Shown one piece after another: positions 24,601 through 33,100 of a DNA stretch of 64,000 nt. A program made the translations under genes and the position numbers. Each line of letters opens with the position of its first letter. The stretch's first letter is position 1. Source of the stretch: a virus; IMG/VR virus record IMGVR_UViG_3300044695_003856, positions 1 through 64,000 of that record. One strand, given 5' to 3'. The notes under the pieces are model-generated. The model was not told where the DNA came from, made no database searches, and was given only the letters and a program-made list of their open reading frames with translations.

Positions 24601-27591
24601 TTGAGGAACGGGGGTAACATCTTCTCCTTGGCCTCTCCCTTCTTGGGGGGCATTGGTTTCTTGCCGTACATCTTGTTCGGTTTGAGGTTCTACTCCGACA
24701 GCTGCAGGTGTCGTTCCTGTTTCCGCAATATTGGGGAAAATCTTTACGAGTCGTTTAACTGGAACAACGCGCTGTATTGTGCTTAGGAGAGCCCCCTCTG
24801 GGACTGTACCAATTTGGCGCTGAGACTCAGCAATAGCAATATCCAAAGCCAACTCCTGATCGTCAACCTGTATCTCATTGCCAGACTGAGCGTCACGCAA
24901 TACGACAGACGTCAAGTTTCCATCTTCGCTAAAGTTGGAAGATACGTACTCCATGTTTGTAAATGGAGTGCTCGGAGATACATCGTCTCCAAGTTTTAGC
25001 AAGCCTTGCTGGGCCTTGTACTCTCCGTTCTTCTGACGCTTCATTTCAGCCTCAGAAACGAATTGGTACTTTAAGCCGGTTCTTGACTGGGTAATGGGGA
25101 CCTTGGTAAGGACGAGGAATCCTCGTTCTCCGGTCTGAGGGTTGGTGACTGGGGTTCCGAAGAATCGGTCTGTGGAGACTTTTTGCGGTAACCCTGGTTT
25201 AGCAAATCTGACAACACCCTTAACCTGTCTTGCTTTTCCAGTTTGCTCAGTAGTAGTAATTGTTGCGAATTCATAGTCTAATAGGTTGTCAATTTGTAAC
25301 TCAATTAACTGAGAAAGAGATTGCTTTTCTGCCTCAGATAGGTTTTCGGACTCTAAGATACGAGTTTGTTCGTCAATCATCTGCTCGGCTACAGCCTCAA
25401 TCTCGGCCATGTCGATTTCCTCGGCATTGGTCATCCTTTGAGTCAACGGATTAAGGATTGGATCAATTCTTTCAGAGATGACGTTTAAGACGTTTTGGTC
25501 TGATTCCGGTATCTGTAGCTCAATGCCTTGAGAAGTCTCGACAGGGGCCACCTGTGTGGCTGTGCCGGCGTCTGTCCGTTCCTGCTCCTCTTTGTAAATC
25601 TGGTCGATCTCTCCCTGAAGCTTGGTAATCTTCTTTTCAATAGTTTCTCGCTGTGAAGGCGATGTGCGATTGTTTATTTGACCATCAAGCCTGTCAATCT
25701 CAAGCATGTTATCAGCCACCTTCCTGGCATTGATGTCATCGAATTCTTGCGGTATCGACTCGTAAACATTCGACACCTTTTTTAAACGATCGGTGTTCTT
25801 CTTGTAAGACTCTCCCTTGAACTTGTCTTTGTTCTCCTCGAACAAGTCCATGACTGAATCTATGTCGCCCTTTCTCCCCACATGGTGATACAAGTCCTCT
25901 TTGAACCTAGCCCCGTTTGAAATAAATCCTACACCGGCCAAGGGCGTTACCGCTATGGCTGTGTTTACGACGATGTCTTTGTAGTCAGAAAGCTCTGCCG
26001 GCCTGGGAGCAAATTGCTCCGACTGCTCAAGACCAGCCATTTGGTTTCGAACGGACTCATTAATGGCCTCTTGGGCCACTTGGTCGATAATCTCTTCGGT
26101 TATCTCAACGCCTTGAGCCGCAGCGAAAGCCTTACTGGCCTGGTAGGCTCCACGAATGGCTACCTCAAGCCCCTTGCCTGAAGCCAAAGCCCTTACGGCG
26201 TTGTCCGCAAAAGACTTGGCCATTCCCAACTTAACAAACTTGTTAATGGGCACTACGTTCTCAATTAATCCAGTCTTCAAGGAAGCCATGCCAGCTAATG
26301 CGGCCCGTGTTTGCGGGTCTATTTTAGCACCGGTTTCAATAGCGGCCCTGTCTATCTCGTTGGCGTATTCGTCGTAAGTCGTTGCGGTAGTTCCAATTGT
26401 AGCCAAAGCCGTTTGTGCGACACGCCCGTAAGGCGTAGAAAACGCTGCAATAGCAGGGATCATATTGAGACCTTGCTCAAAGATGAAACCAACGGCGTTG
26501 CCAACGCCTCCAGTAAAGCCTCCCTTTTTAGAGTCATACGGAGCTTTAAATGCAGCCATACGCGGGTCCTTGGTTGACATCTGACTGTCCATTAACCCGG
26601 ACTTCATCTTGTCGCCAATCCCGGTAGCACCAAGGGTGCTAAACAAGTCCGCAGCCACATAGCCAAGACCAGCCCCGAAACGTGAAAGCGATAAAGCTGC
26701 CTTCCCAAAGAAATTGGTCTCTTCAATGTCTTGCGCTTCCTTGTTCGCTTCCTCGTTTAATTGGTTGAGCTCTTGCCCGTATTGATTGACTTGCTCAAGA
26801 AGCGGACTCGCCACTTGAAGTACTTGTTCGAATTCTCCAAACAACGATTCGTATTGACTGCCGATTTCCTCAGCGCTCTGCCTTGTTTGATTGTAAGACT
26901 GCTCATCTCCCATTGCTTCGTAATACTTCATCTTACCAAAAAGAGAAGTCAATTCTTGCCCTAAAATCTCTCTGTCTTGCTGCAACTGAGGGTCTGAAGA
27001 TTTAGCCATAAAGTCGTTCCAAGAAAGCGGGGCGTCTGGGTATAGGTCGTTGTATTGCTCTTCAGCAAACCTCAAGTTTACGTCTAACGCGTTTCTTAGC
27101 GCAGAAGTCCTCGCCAACTTGGACTCTGATCCGACAGCTCCCTCTTGTGCCACGGAAGTGAAGTAGTCGCGAATGGATTCTACGTCCTTCTTTCCTTTTG
27201 TGAAATCAAGGATTTGCTGACCTTCAAGGGTATTTGAAAAGGTGGTTGGTAGGAACTCAATGTCTTCTGCCGGTCTTTGCGGAGCAGCCATTTCTCCACC
27301 AACAAAGCCTCCAGTAAAGGGAGGCAGCATTGGTTCCTCAAGACCACTTCTCCCGCGTTGTGGAGCCACAGCGGTCCTAGATAAAGGCTCCGCTGTCTTT
27401 AAGTCTTCAAGAAGGTTCCCAGTTCTTTTGGCTATTCTGCCGACCTGGCCGTCAAAGATGACGTCGTCCTTGTACTGTGGGTTGTCTGTGATCCATGCTT
27501 GGACAAGTGAAACATCGTCAATGTTTGCAGCGTCTTGGCCAAGGTCTTGTCGCAATGCGCTTGCAAGGTCTCTGTATTTTATTTTTGGCAC
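18655..27591 (-). CDS. Giant polyvalent virion protein (2978 residues) with multiple effector-like domains
   Basis: Several modules can be seen. Approximate positions: amphipathic and hydrophobic segments at 295-560; coiled coil at 600-690; Pro/Glu-rich linker near 960-1030; a GNAT-like acetyltransferase at 1255-1350 (DDTGKGVGSEVM, VSFYKKFGFTI); an ADP-ribosyltransferase-like module at 1420-1505 (VTVYHRTSSEKK, DGVFFSTKETGQAEGYGKA); a ParB-like module at 1585-1622 (PPIVSSNGEVIDGYNRILQA); a second GNAT-like block near 1735-1780; and a long C-terminal part with hydrophobic helices. This is the plan of phage polyvalent proteins, which are packaged and injected to protect or process incoming DNA. 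Enzyme activities are inferred. Confidence 0.75.
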   Translation of the reverse strand: MPKIKYRDLASALRQDLGQDAANIDDVSLVQAWITDNPQYKDDVIFDGQVGRIAKRTGNLLEDLKTAEPLSRTAVAPQRGRSGLEEPMLPPFTGGFVGGEMAAPQRPAEDIEFLPTTFSNTLEGQQILDFTKGKKDVESIRDYFTSVAQEGAVGSESKLARTSALRNALDVNLRFAEEQYNDLYPDAPLSWNDFMAKSSDPQLQQDREILGQELTSLFGKMKYYEAMGDEQSYNQTRQSAEEIGSQYESLFGEFEQVLQVASPLLEQVNQYGQELNQLNEEANKEAQDIEETNFFGKAALSLSRFGAGLGYVAADLFSTLGATGIGDKMKSGLMDSQMSTKDPRMAAFKAPYDSKKGGFTGGVGNAVGFIFEQGLNMIPAIAAFSTPYGRVAQTALATIGTTATTYDEYANEIDRAAIETGAKIDPQTRAALAGMASLKTGLIENVVPINKFVKLGMAKSFADNAVRALASGKGLEVAIRGAYQASKAFAAAQGVEITEEIIDQVAQEAINESVRNQMAGLEQSEQFAPRPAELSDYKDIVVNTAIAVTPLAGVGFISNGARFKEDLYHHVGRKGDIDSVMDLFEENKDKFKGESYKKNTDRLKKVSNVYESIPQEFDDINARKVADNMLEIDRLDGQINNRTSPSQRETIEKKITKLQGEIDQIYKEEQERTDAGTATQVAPVETSQGIELQIPESDQNVLNVISERIDPILNPLTQRMTNAEEIDMAEIEAVAEQMIDEQTRILESENLSEAEKQSLSQLIELQIDNLLDYEFATITTTEQTGKARQVKGVVRFAKPGLPQKVSTDRFFGTPVTNPQTGERGFLVLTKVPITQSRTGLKYQFVSEAEMKRQKNGEYKAQQGLLKLGDDVSPSTPFTNMEYVSSNFSEDGNLTSVVLRDAQSGNEIQVDDQELALDIAIAESQRQIGTVPEGALLSTIQRVVPVKRLVKIFPNIAETGTTPAAVGVEPQTEQDVRQETNAPQEGRGQGEDVTPVPQEEGRQEGQVTPPAVAQEGETPPATGKKTRKTEQQKADEGKAILDKLKETLRALEAKPGGRANIDLTFGIVPISKAVWNTAIDTAILAIDAGQSLAQAVKAASDYISSRIDGDWGKAKFEQYLGAKFADSGLTKEEASIPQEGDISVKDVKVVKGEDFKFDAEWEVRLGDRVIGRLWYDRSIQFWMNTETMFGPGTATNPFKGILGSTKEEAIEKLVDDYNKSEKAKETKVVAQEVEERDFSNDKVLNRFLNRLSSLGGLEIPFFGDGFVYNGKALVEFDRFDKGDRNEVALRSIMAIDDTGKGVGSEVMSDITSAADELGTKLTLYASPFGTKAMSPSKLVSFYKKFGFTIDLNDAFGGDFSSEKSLLEYLDENPGEGVDMVRAPQAQPKSAEGVGLSKRLSGDALLNAQDLLEELSNNGAEIDENGMVTVYHRTSSEKKSQIEESGKMTGLEDGVFFSTKETGQAEGYGKAIVKLNVPVEELQIDDTFGNEAHVRIPTAKAKQEVDVSSYLRQAQPGTKVETGEDVARMASEMQSDQGFSDFTLRRIASEDYTRETASIDELRKNDPSLEEYIAAGEMRETAGTTAAVPPIVSSNGEVIDGYNRILQAVENGEKSIEVMKGRPKAQPEARVEATAKALEGLASDKFRLESGEETPTAINVDYGDISWPQSGLSSFNEGSDGKTYMTDKNGDIYQVSKTKLSANKTFFVTIKNTNGEEVGSFEFKRNSDGSFSSEESYTSKKGVGIATIAYDIASKDGEVIRPSKKLKKDGVRFWAKSISNAYHKAKADGSNPELINAVDELLGQTPEAKPAKTIAEQRKEFRETAKKYFDGLKKMGIAFDPEGNSKEDIAFLKALAKYIKLELDNGMVTFKGFLEKTSNLIEGFNEAAVLSAAKQVWAKEVVKAYPKVYSGLQKAKKALLDKELQDARATLQGNLTKLLSDQKIFKQISSLTTERKLDKSSSDILIGIREEIEALGGVKKLSDEQLLSYNEIAAQTYKDGRINQGQLIESLAAQKAADEKNAKSAITNQNERSVVEFKDANEAREFLSQNKGNNSNQVSINNGEIIVDSVEEFDILSSMFDKRTTFGGTTTAPNPNNVKRGKGSFYRTTVGGGLIYLLDKLKGKTPSQETIDFFNRLQDQVKAGTFQKKRLNAELNKNRGNVITGLFGNRFAYTRRMLSTPMINGEKLVIKDENGKEITKLNINNVLFFYQLMKDPHFLKKDGKGERKIGLSEQSMRDIVDFVNLKENDDIRELMNNDQALIKRAAQTAARVMEENNISSELLNPRTLNLSAYKNDDFIGEILNRIYNNSVPSEIEYFPSSVESEMNNQVPDVDALLDEGLSTNAVSAMSRFMIERVSGGKVKVKSYDAQLGEYFDSMSNTAAKLPILKRFQAVFNKENSDLISSYFGKNTTEELRENIGRYITSRQQDSWLMRKTSEGALGKWLNLGLGLQMFFNFGSAFSQLASFPGPILSYGITNYLDGLSMLISGKADLRDSFVSLKSGLLLQERLGSRIDAAAIVKSIPSDDRGFSTYVSQFNKALISLGAAPSAYFDAASIMLSLPIYVREYENARKTMTVQEARDYAEEKTMDLAESFLQTKNEEMMSSAESRHRTTLYSFATIVPQLHRQAIMAVKRIQRGEGDLVQNMNVFMWSAIGSSVAFRLLRPLFESIFEGDDEDEELKKLRGDKRVRRVALDLAVDATKSFGLYGAIGSAILKTGYQLVEAEQDASKVRMALDITPELIESVPSVSIKLRNISDAIRSYYDDENLRGTTQGIQALTGLPTERSRMLAVQMSDGFLSDSFTTMERVARLSGFISENKAKEKLFQKAMSTDPLLMEKLSPTEKQKFESKQKSEYKSATSIIARQYSEATTESEKDAAIARLISLQSGATKYDKAEELVRQIQDDFDKKVYENALPKEFLEIKKMPSTKRVNFVADEFNAIKDEQEAMDYLETLSTFDIISENEKSEIVDILLKSNRKK

Positions 27592-27593
27592 GG

Positions 27594-28925
27594 CTATTTT
27601 TTATTTACGCCCCTCGACTTCATTAATTGCTCGACTGCACTCATTTTTTGAGCTTGACGCTTTGTTGGAGCAATGCTCGCTCCTTTTGACATCAGTAGTT
27701 GTTCTGCTCTGTCATCCGGAAGAACGACGTATACCGCTTCGTCTTCGCCGCCTTGAGCCCTTAGATCTGCCTCAAACTTCTTGAGGTATTCAACCGTCCT
27801 CTTGGCTTCTGCAACCATTTCCTGATTGCTCATATTGGCTTTTCTTTTTTTGAACAAGTTAAGCTTTTCTTGGTCAACCGCCTTTTTTATTGCAGCCTCT
27901 TCTAATTTCGGCTTGGCTGCAAATCCGGCACCAACAAAAGCTGTTCCTTCGATCCTAGAAGCGTTGGGGTCGTCAGCGCTAGTTACAGGAATCTTCTTGC
28001 CTTGCGCATTCGTATAGTATGGCATTTTCCTAACCTCGGTAACCGTCGGGTTAGACTGAATGACTTGCCCAGAATTGTTTACTGCGGGAGACATTAAGCC
28101 CTCCATCTTCACTGGGGAAGAAAGCTTGAGCGGTTGTCCCGACGTTAGCAAAGTTGGATCAGTGAGACCCGTCGTTGTACCCCTAACGTCCTCTGGTCTT
28201 GTTGTAACTCCGGCTACAGAACCAATAATCTCATCCAACCTTTGGAGTTTGTAAACATTGTCTGGATCGTTCATGAGTTGCTCACGCTTTGCCTCAAGTT
28301 GCTTAATCAAGCTTTCTTGATCCTTCCTGAACGACGCAGATTGAGCGGCACCATACTGCCGCCCTTGCTCCCCTAGTACTCCTCTGATTTTTGGCTCAAG
28401 GCCAGAGATTTCTTTAAGGAAAACTTTTTCAAGCCTCTTTTCTTCTTGTTCGGCCAACTTCAGTTCACGATCGGTCGCATAATCAAGGCGCTGTTGCTGC
28501 TGATAGGCCAAATTCGCTTCCCTTTCTACAAGTGCTGTCTGTGCAGCACCGGTAGAGATGGCCCTGGCTTGCTGTTGTAAGCCTTGTACGCGCTTACGAA
28601 ACTCTTGGTTCAACGCAAAGCTCTCAGGTACGGACATGTCCACCTTGCTGGGGTCGATGCCGAACTCGGCGGCTTTGTTTACGAACTGATTCAGCTCGTC
28701 TACGCCGGCAAAGAACTGCGCTCTTGACTGCTCGTCAGCCATGGCCATGACATTGGGGTTCAATCCAAATTGTCCTTCACTGACCATCTCCATAGGCTGC
28801 ATGGCAGCCCTGGACATCGGGTTAGCAGTGGCAGCACTGACGCCTTGGTTCATCCGAAATACCGGCACCTGAAATCCAAGACCAGCGGTCTGCTGGGCTA
28901 CTCTAGGGGTAAGTTCAACGGCCAT
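27594..28925 (-). CDS. Internal virion/ejection protein, coiled coil
   Basis: A 443-residue protein rich in Gln, Ala and Glu. The middle (about 130-260) is a long coiled coil (LAYQQQQRLDYATDRELKLA). It lies between the polyvalent protein and another Gln-rich protein, directly downstream of the tail hub, which is where podovirus-type phages encode the proteins ejected with DNA. The assignment rests on composition and position. Confidence 0.55.
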   Translation of the reverse strand: MAVELTPRVAQQTAGLGFQVPVFRMNQGVSAATANPMSRAAMQPMEMVSEGQFGLNPNVMAMADEQSRAQFFAGVDELNQFVNKAAEFGIDPSKVDMSVPESFALNQEFRKRVQGLQQQARAISTGAAQTALVEREANLAYQQQQRLDYATDRELKLAEQEEKRLEKVFLKEISGLEPKIRGVLGEQGRQYGAAQSASFRKDQESLIKQLEAKREQLMNDPDNVYKLQRLDEIIGSVAGVTTRPEDVRGTTTGLTDPTLLTSGQPLKLSSPVKMEGLMSPAVNNSGQVIQSNPTVTEVRKMPYYTNAQGKKIPVTSADDPNASRIEGTAFVGAGFAAKPKLEEAAIKKAVDQEKLNLFKKRKANMSNQEMVAEAKRTVEYLKKFEADLRAQGGEDEAVYVVLPDDRAEQLLMSKGASIAPTKRQAQKMSAVEQLMKSRGVNKK

Positions 28926-29767
28926 TATCGTCTTCTAAAAACTGGGCTTTGCGTTTGCATGTATGGGACATAAGACTGCTCTACGCCTTGATTCAAATAA
29001 GAATTAGGGCTGTAAAACCCAGGAAATCCCAATCTTGAAAACATTTGCGTTTCAAGAGGGTTTGCGTATCTAGGGGTTTCCGTCATTGCCGCTGGCTCTT
29101 CAGCCATTGGTGTGGGCGTATTCTTCAGCGCGTTGTACATCCGGAAGTTCTGAATGTATTGCGGGATGTCCGCAACGGAAGCACCAGCTGCAGCACCAAT
29201 GTTGGCTCTCTGCTGAGCGACGTCAGCCTCTAAGCCTTCCCTTTGACGGATGTAGTCCTGGAAACCGAGTTGGTAATCCATGGCTTCCAAGTTCCTCTGC
29301 TGTTGCATCTCCTGGTTTCTCATGTTAATCAACTGGTCCAGCTCAGCTCGGTTCCTTGTCTGCATGTTCATATCGGTAAGCAAGCCCTGCCTCTGCTGTG
29401 CAGCGGCATTCGAACTCACTCCCTGCATGTAGGCTAAGCCTGCTCCACCACCCAGTCCTGCAGCGATCTGACGACCACGCTCCATTTGCCTGGCAGTCTG
29501 CTCATCGGCAGCTCTCTGATAACCCATCATGGGTTGGTCAGCCAATTGTTGCTGTTGGGCGATTCTTTGGCTCAGGAGAGGGTTTTGACGGAAAGCGGGC
29601 AGAGAAGGTCGCTGAAGACCAGAAAGTCTTTCCTGGGCCCTCTTACGAGCTTGATTGGCCACTAGGGCCGATATAAGGTTGCCACCAATGTTGGCCCCCA
29701 TTGACACATACGGGTTCACGCCCATACGGGCTTGTACTGATTTAGCAAGTAACTCGTCAATTGTCAT
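28925..29767 (-). CDS. Internal virion/ejection protein, Gln/Met-rich
   Basis: A 280-residue protein with a Gly-rich N-terminus (NPYVSMGANIGGNLISALVA) and a Gln/Arg/Met-rich helical centre (RGRQIAAGLGGGAGLAYMQG, QQRNLEAMDYQLGFQDYIR). Its composition matches the preceding gene. Start and stop codons are contiguous with neighbours. Probably part of the same ejected complex. Confidence 0.55.
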   Translation of the reverse strand: MTIDELLAKSVQARMGVNPYVSMGANIGGNLISALVANQARKRAQERLSGLQRPSLPAFRQNPLLSQRIAQQQQLADQPMMGYQRAADEQTARQMERGRQIAAGLGGGAGLAYMQGVSSNAAAQQRQGLLTDMNMQTRNRAELDQLINMRNQEMQQQRNLEAMDYQLGFQDYIRQREGLEADVAQQRANIGAAAGASVADIPQYIQNFRMYNALKNTPTPMAEEPAAMTETPRYANPLETQMFSRLGFPGFYSPNSYLNQGVEQSYVPYMQTQSPVFRRR

Positions 29768-29769
29768 CG

Positions 29770-30192
29770 TTAAAGAAATTTGAGGTATTCGGTCCTATTA
29801 GGCATAACATTCTTGCGCATATTTTGTATCTCGGAAAGATAAGCGTCCTGCCTGGCAGAGGCCATGGCTTCAGAAATGGCTTGGTTACGATCGGCCATCT
29901 CGGAGGCATACATCTGACCATACTCCTCCTCGGCTTGAGCTTCAGCATCCGCTTGTGCTCCACCTCCGAAGAGCGATCCAGCGGCTCCTCCCAAGGCACT
30001 ACCAACTGATGCCCCTACTGCCGTGCCAAGCCCGGGAATAACGCTTCCAGCAATAGCTCCTAGGGTTCCACCAATAGCTGTAGCCCAAGGCGTAGCAGCT
30101 TGCTGCTTCTCTTGCTTGGCTTTAGCCCCTGCCTCCTCAATGTAGGAGAACTTGTTGGGCATCATGACGGGGTTGTATAGACTTGGATCCAT
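29770..30192 (-). CDS. Glycine-zipper protein, probable ejection protein
   Basis: A 140-residue protein whose centre (about 38-75) is a glycine zipper (TLGAIAGSVIPGLGTAVGAS, SALGGAAGSLFGGG), a motif that forms membrane-inserting helices. Flanking regions are charged. Such proteins occur among the ejection proteins of short-tailed phages and may help the DNA cross the host envelope. One-base overlap with the tail hub gene. Confidence 0.6.
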   Translation of the reverse strand: MDPSLYNPVMMPNKFSYIEEAGAKAKQEKQQAATPWATAIGGTLGAIAGSVIPGLGTAVGASVGSALGGAAGSLFGGGAQADAEAQAEEEYGQMYASEMADRNQAISEAMASARQDAYLSEIQNMRKNVMPNRTEYLKFL

Positions 30193-33100
30193 TACCTGAA
30201 GACTTTTCTAAATTGGTTGACGGCAGAGCGAAGGTTGATGCCGGTTGACGTGTTGCTAAACCACAGATTAATTGTGTGGTAAGCCCCTACCAGCCTCTTT
30301 CCAGCGCTCTCACGAATGACGTTTGTGCTACTCATGCCGAGTCTCGATACGATACCAGTGGTTTGATTGTTGGTGCTTGATGGCGTAAGTCCAGCGCTGT
30401 CGTTGTAAGCAGTTATGTTGAACTGGCTGAATAACGACCGACTATTAATACCAACAACATCAAGGACTTTTGGTTCATTCAAGTTCTTGTTGAAAACGTA
30501 CTCGATGTTTGCGTCAACGGTTTTTAAATGGTTTCCGGTTAGAAGTGAAAGATAGCTGTTGCCACCTTTCCATTTATTAATGTGGATGTCGATAACTTCG
30601 TGGCTCGACTGTCCGCTATGCGTCTGAATCATGTAGGTGCTGCCGTTCAAGTCAAAGACGTACAACGGTCTGTTTCCTATTTTACCTCCATGGCCATTGT
30701 CCTGCACGTCCCAATCAAGGTTAGACATAAATGCGTCTAACTTGACGCCATACGACAGCCACTTAATGACTTCCTGGTTCTCAAAGTTGTCGTCACTAGG
30801 TAAAGCCCCCATAATGTACAAGACCTTGTCAACGCGGTCGTATGACATCTGAATCGTGTGCTCAAGCCAAGGAACGTAGGTCTCCGAGAAGTTCTCCCGG
30901 AAGTACTGCTCCATCCTTGACAGCGACACAATCTTGGCGCCATCCAATAGGTTTATGAGGACACCACGCTTGGTGTCCAAAGCGTAAACTCCGTTCTCCG
31001 TTGGAATCATGCATCGAAGCAGCTCGACGCCATAGTTCGTTGTCAGATACTTTGGAGGGGTGTTGTCGCTGATGTAGGTTCCACCCTGTACGGCCAACGT
31101 AGAGTTGTCCTGAAGCGTTGTGAGCGACTTGTTGACATACAGCAGAGAGATAGAGTCGTCCTGGCCAATGATGGGCTCTCCATCGTTGAGAAGAGCAATC
31201 TTGGTGACCTTGCCGTACTTCTCGTCCATGTCAAAGAAGTTCAATGCCCTGAACCTCGAGAAGCCATCCTGGTTAAGGTCTGCGCTACGCACATCTGAGT
31301 AGATGAGTCTGGCAGGGTAGTTCTGTGATACAGATGTCAACCGGTTCTCGGAGAAGAACTTCTTAGGGAAGTTCTCAATGGAGTAGCCGAAGTTGTAGTT
31401 GTAGAATGCGTCTGCTTGGTAATCGCCAACGCTACTAGCGTTTGGAGCGGTCCTGTTGTAGTACGGGAAGCGATTTTTATCTGAATTGTAGAACGCATTG
31501 GCTTCACCTTCGGTGTACATCTCGATGTACTCCGGGCTGGTTTTTGCTCCAGTCTTAAACACGCGTTGAGTGAATCCTCCCGCAGTTTGTGCATATTCGC
31601 ACATACCCCTAAAATCAAAGTCAAGCCCACCGATGCCACTGGCGGTTGGTAAATAATATCCGGGCACATTGTACTCGTCGTTGACCTTGTATCGGTACTT
31701 TGAAATAAAACAATCTCCACCCCAGACATCAAGTGCGATCCTTTGACTTGTTCCGGTTACCGGAGCATAAGCTCCCGTATGGATATACTCTTGAATCCTA
31801 TTGGCATCACCATACCTTCCGTCAGGCTTTCCGGCACGGAAGTTAGCCACATACAGGGCTTGCTGCATGTCGTCTGCAGGGCTTGAGTACTGCGTAAATG
31901 TTGGAGTTCCCGTTGAATAAACAAATTCAGCTCCACAATCAACATTTTCTATAGGCGCGTAATTTAGGTCAGGCCCATCACGAAGAAGAAGTGGATAAGA
32001 AGGGACTAATCCTACGTTTTCAGTTCGATTAGACCCCAACCAGGTCACGTTCATTAATGGGTTTCCGTAAATAAGCCCATTCCTTAGCTGCCTGGTACCG
32101 CCTGTTGGATTGTACTGATTCAAGTATTGAGCGAAAGCAATGCTCGCAAAAGTGTTAACCCTTCCGGTATTTGTAGTATCCCTAGGTATGTAACCAAATT
32201 GCCCAGCACTCAATGGGCAATAGTTTGCCGTGATTAGGTATAGCGGATCGTCCAAGAACTGATCAAGGCTAATAACTGTAGTTCTTTGAGCTTCAATATT
32301 GGTTGAGTACAGGTTGGCAGTGCCAACGTCACTCATGTCTATGGACGAGTTCTTCTGCTGAGCAGTTAAGTCTGTTCCGGCTATCAGGTAATTGACGGAG
32401 CTTCTTCCGTCACCAACGCTAGCGCCATTAGATGACGCAAACTCTGTGGTATTCAATAAGATCTTTGAATTACCCTTTGTTACCGGTATCAACAATTCAG
32501 TTGTTGAGAGAGAAGATAAATCCAAAAGAGTTCTTGTGTAATAGGCGTAATTTAGTCCGCCACTAGCAAGGCTTCCAGTTACGTCGGCTGCCTTCTGAGA
32601 TCCCACAAAAGAAGCGGTTTGTATTCCGTTTGCTTGAAGGAAAGACTCTTGTATCTTGCGCCTATAGGTGTCGTCGTAGTTTCCGCTAACCCCAGAAGAC
32701 CTTTGAGTCTTCATATTGATATAGCTATTCGGATACCAGTGCAAGCTATGACTAAGACATGAGTACACCCTAGCCTCAACGTATCCTGAAGGATATGTTA
32801 TAGACATTCCGCTAACAGTTACCGTTGACGTCGTCGTCGTTGGCGTAAGCGAAGACAATATGAACCCACATACATCAACGATGTCCACTTTCATCGTGAC
32901 TAGCTCTGGCGTCTTTATGAGAGGCGATCCTGCGCTATTGTATACGTAATCAATAGCTGGCGCAAAAGCCTTCTTCCAGCGCATTCTGTTTTCTGGAATA
33001 GAATTGATTCCTTGATAAGCTGGCAGCTTATATGGGTCCAGCACGGATCCGGTTACGCGTTGTGAAAAAACGGTAAGCGCTTCCATGTTCCTTGCGGCTC

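Noticed and set aside
18760-27784. Many rightward open frames opposite the giant polyvalent gene
   Set aside because: They are shadows of a strongly biased coding strand, show low-complexity Ser/Leu-rich translations and have no starts with the phage's leaders.
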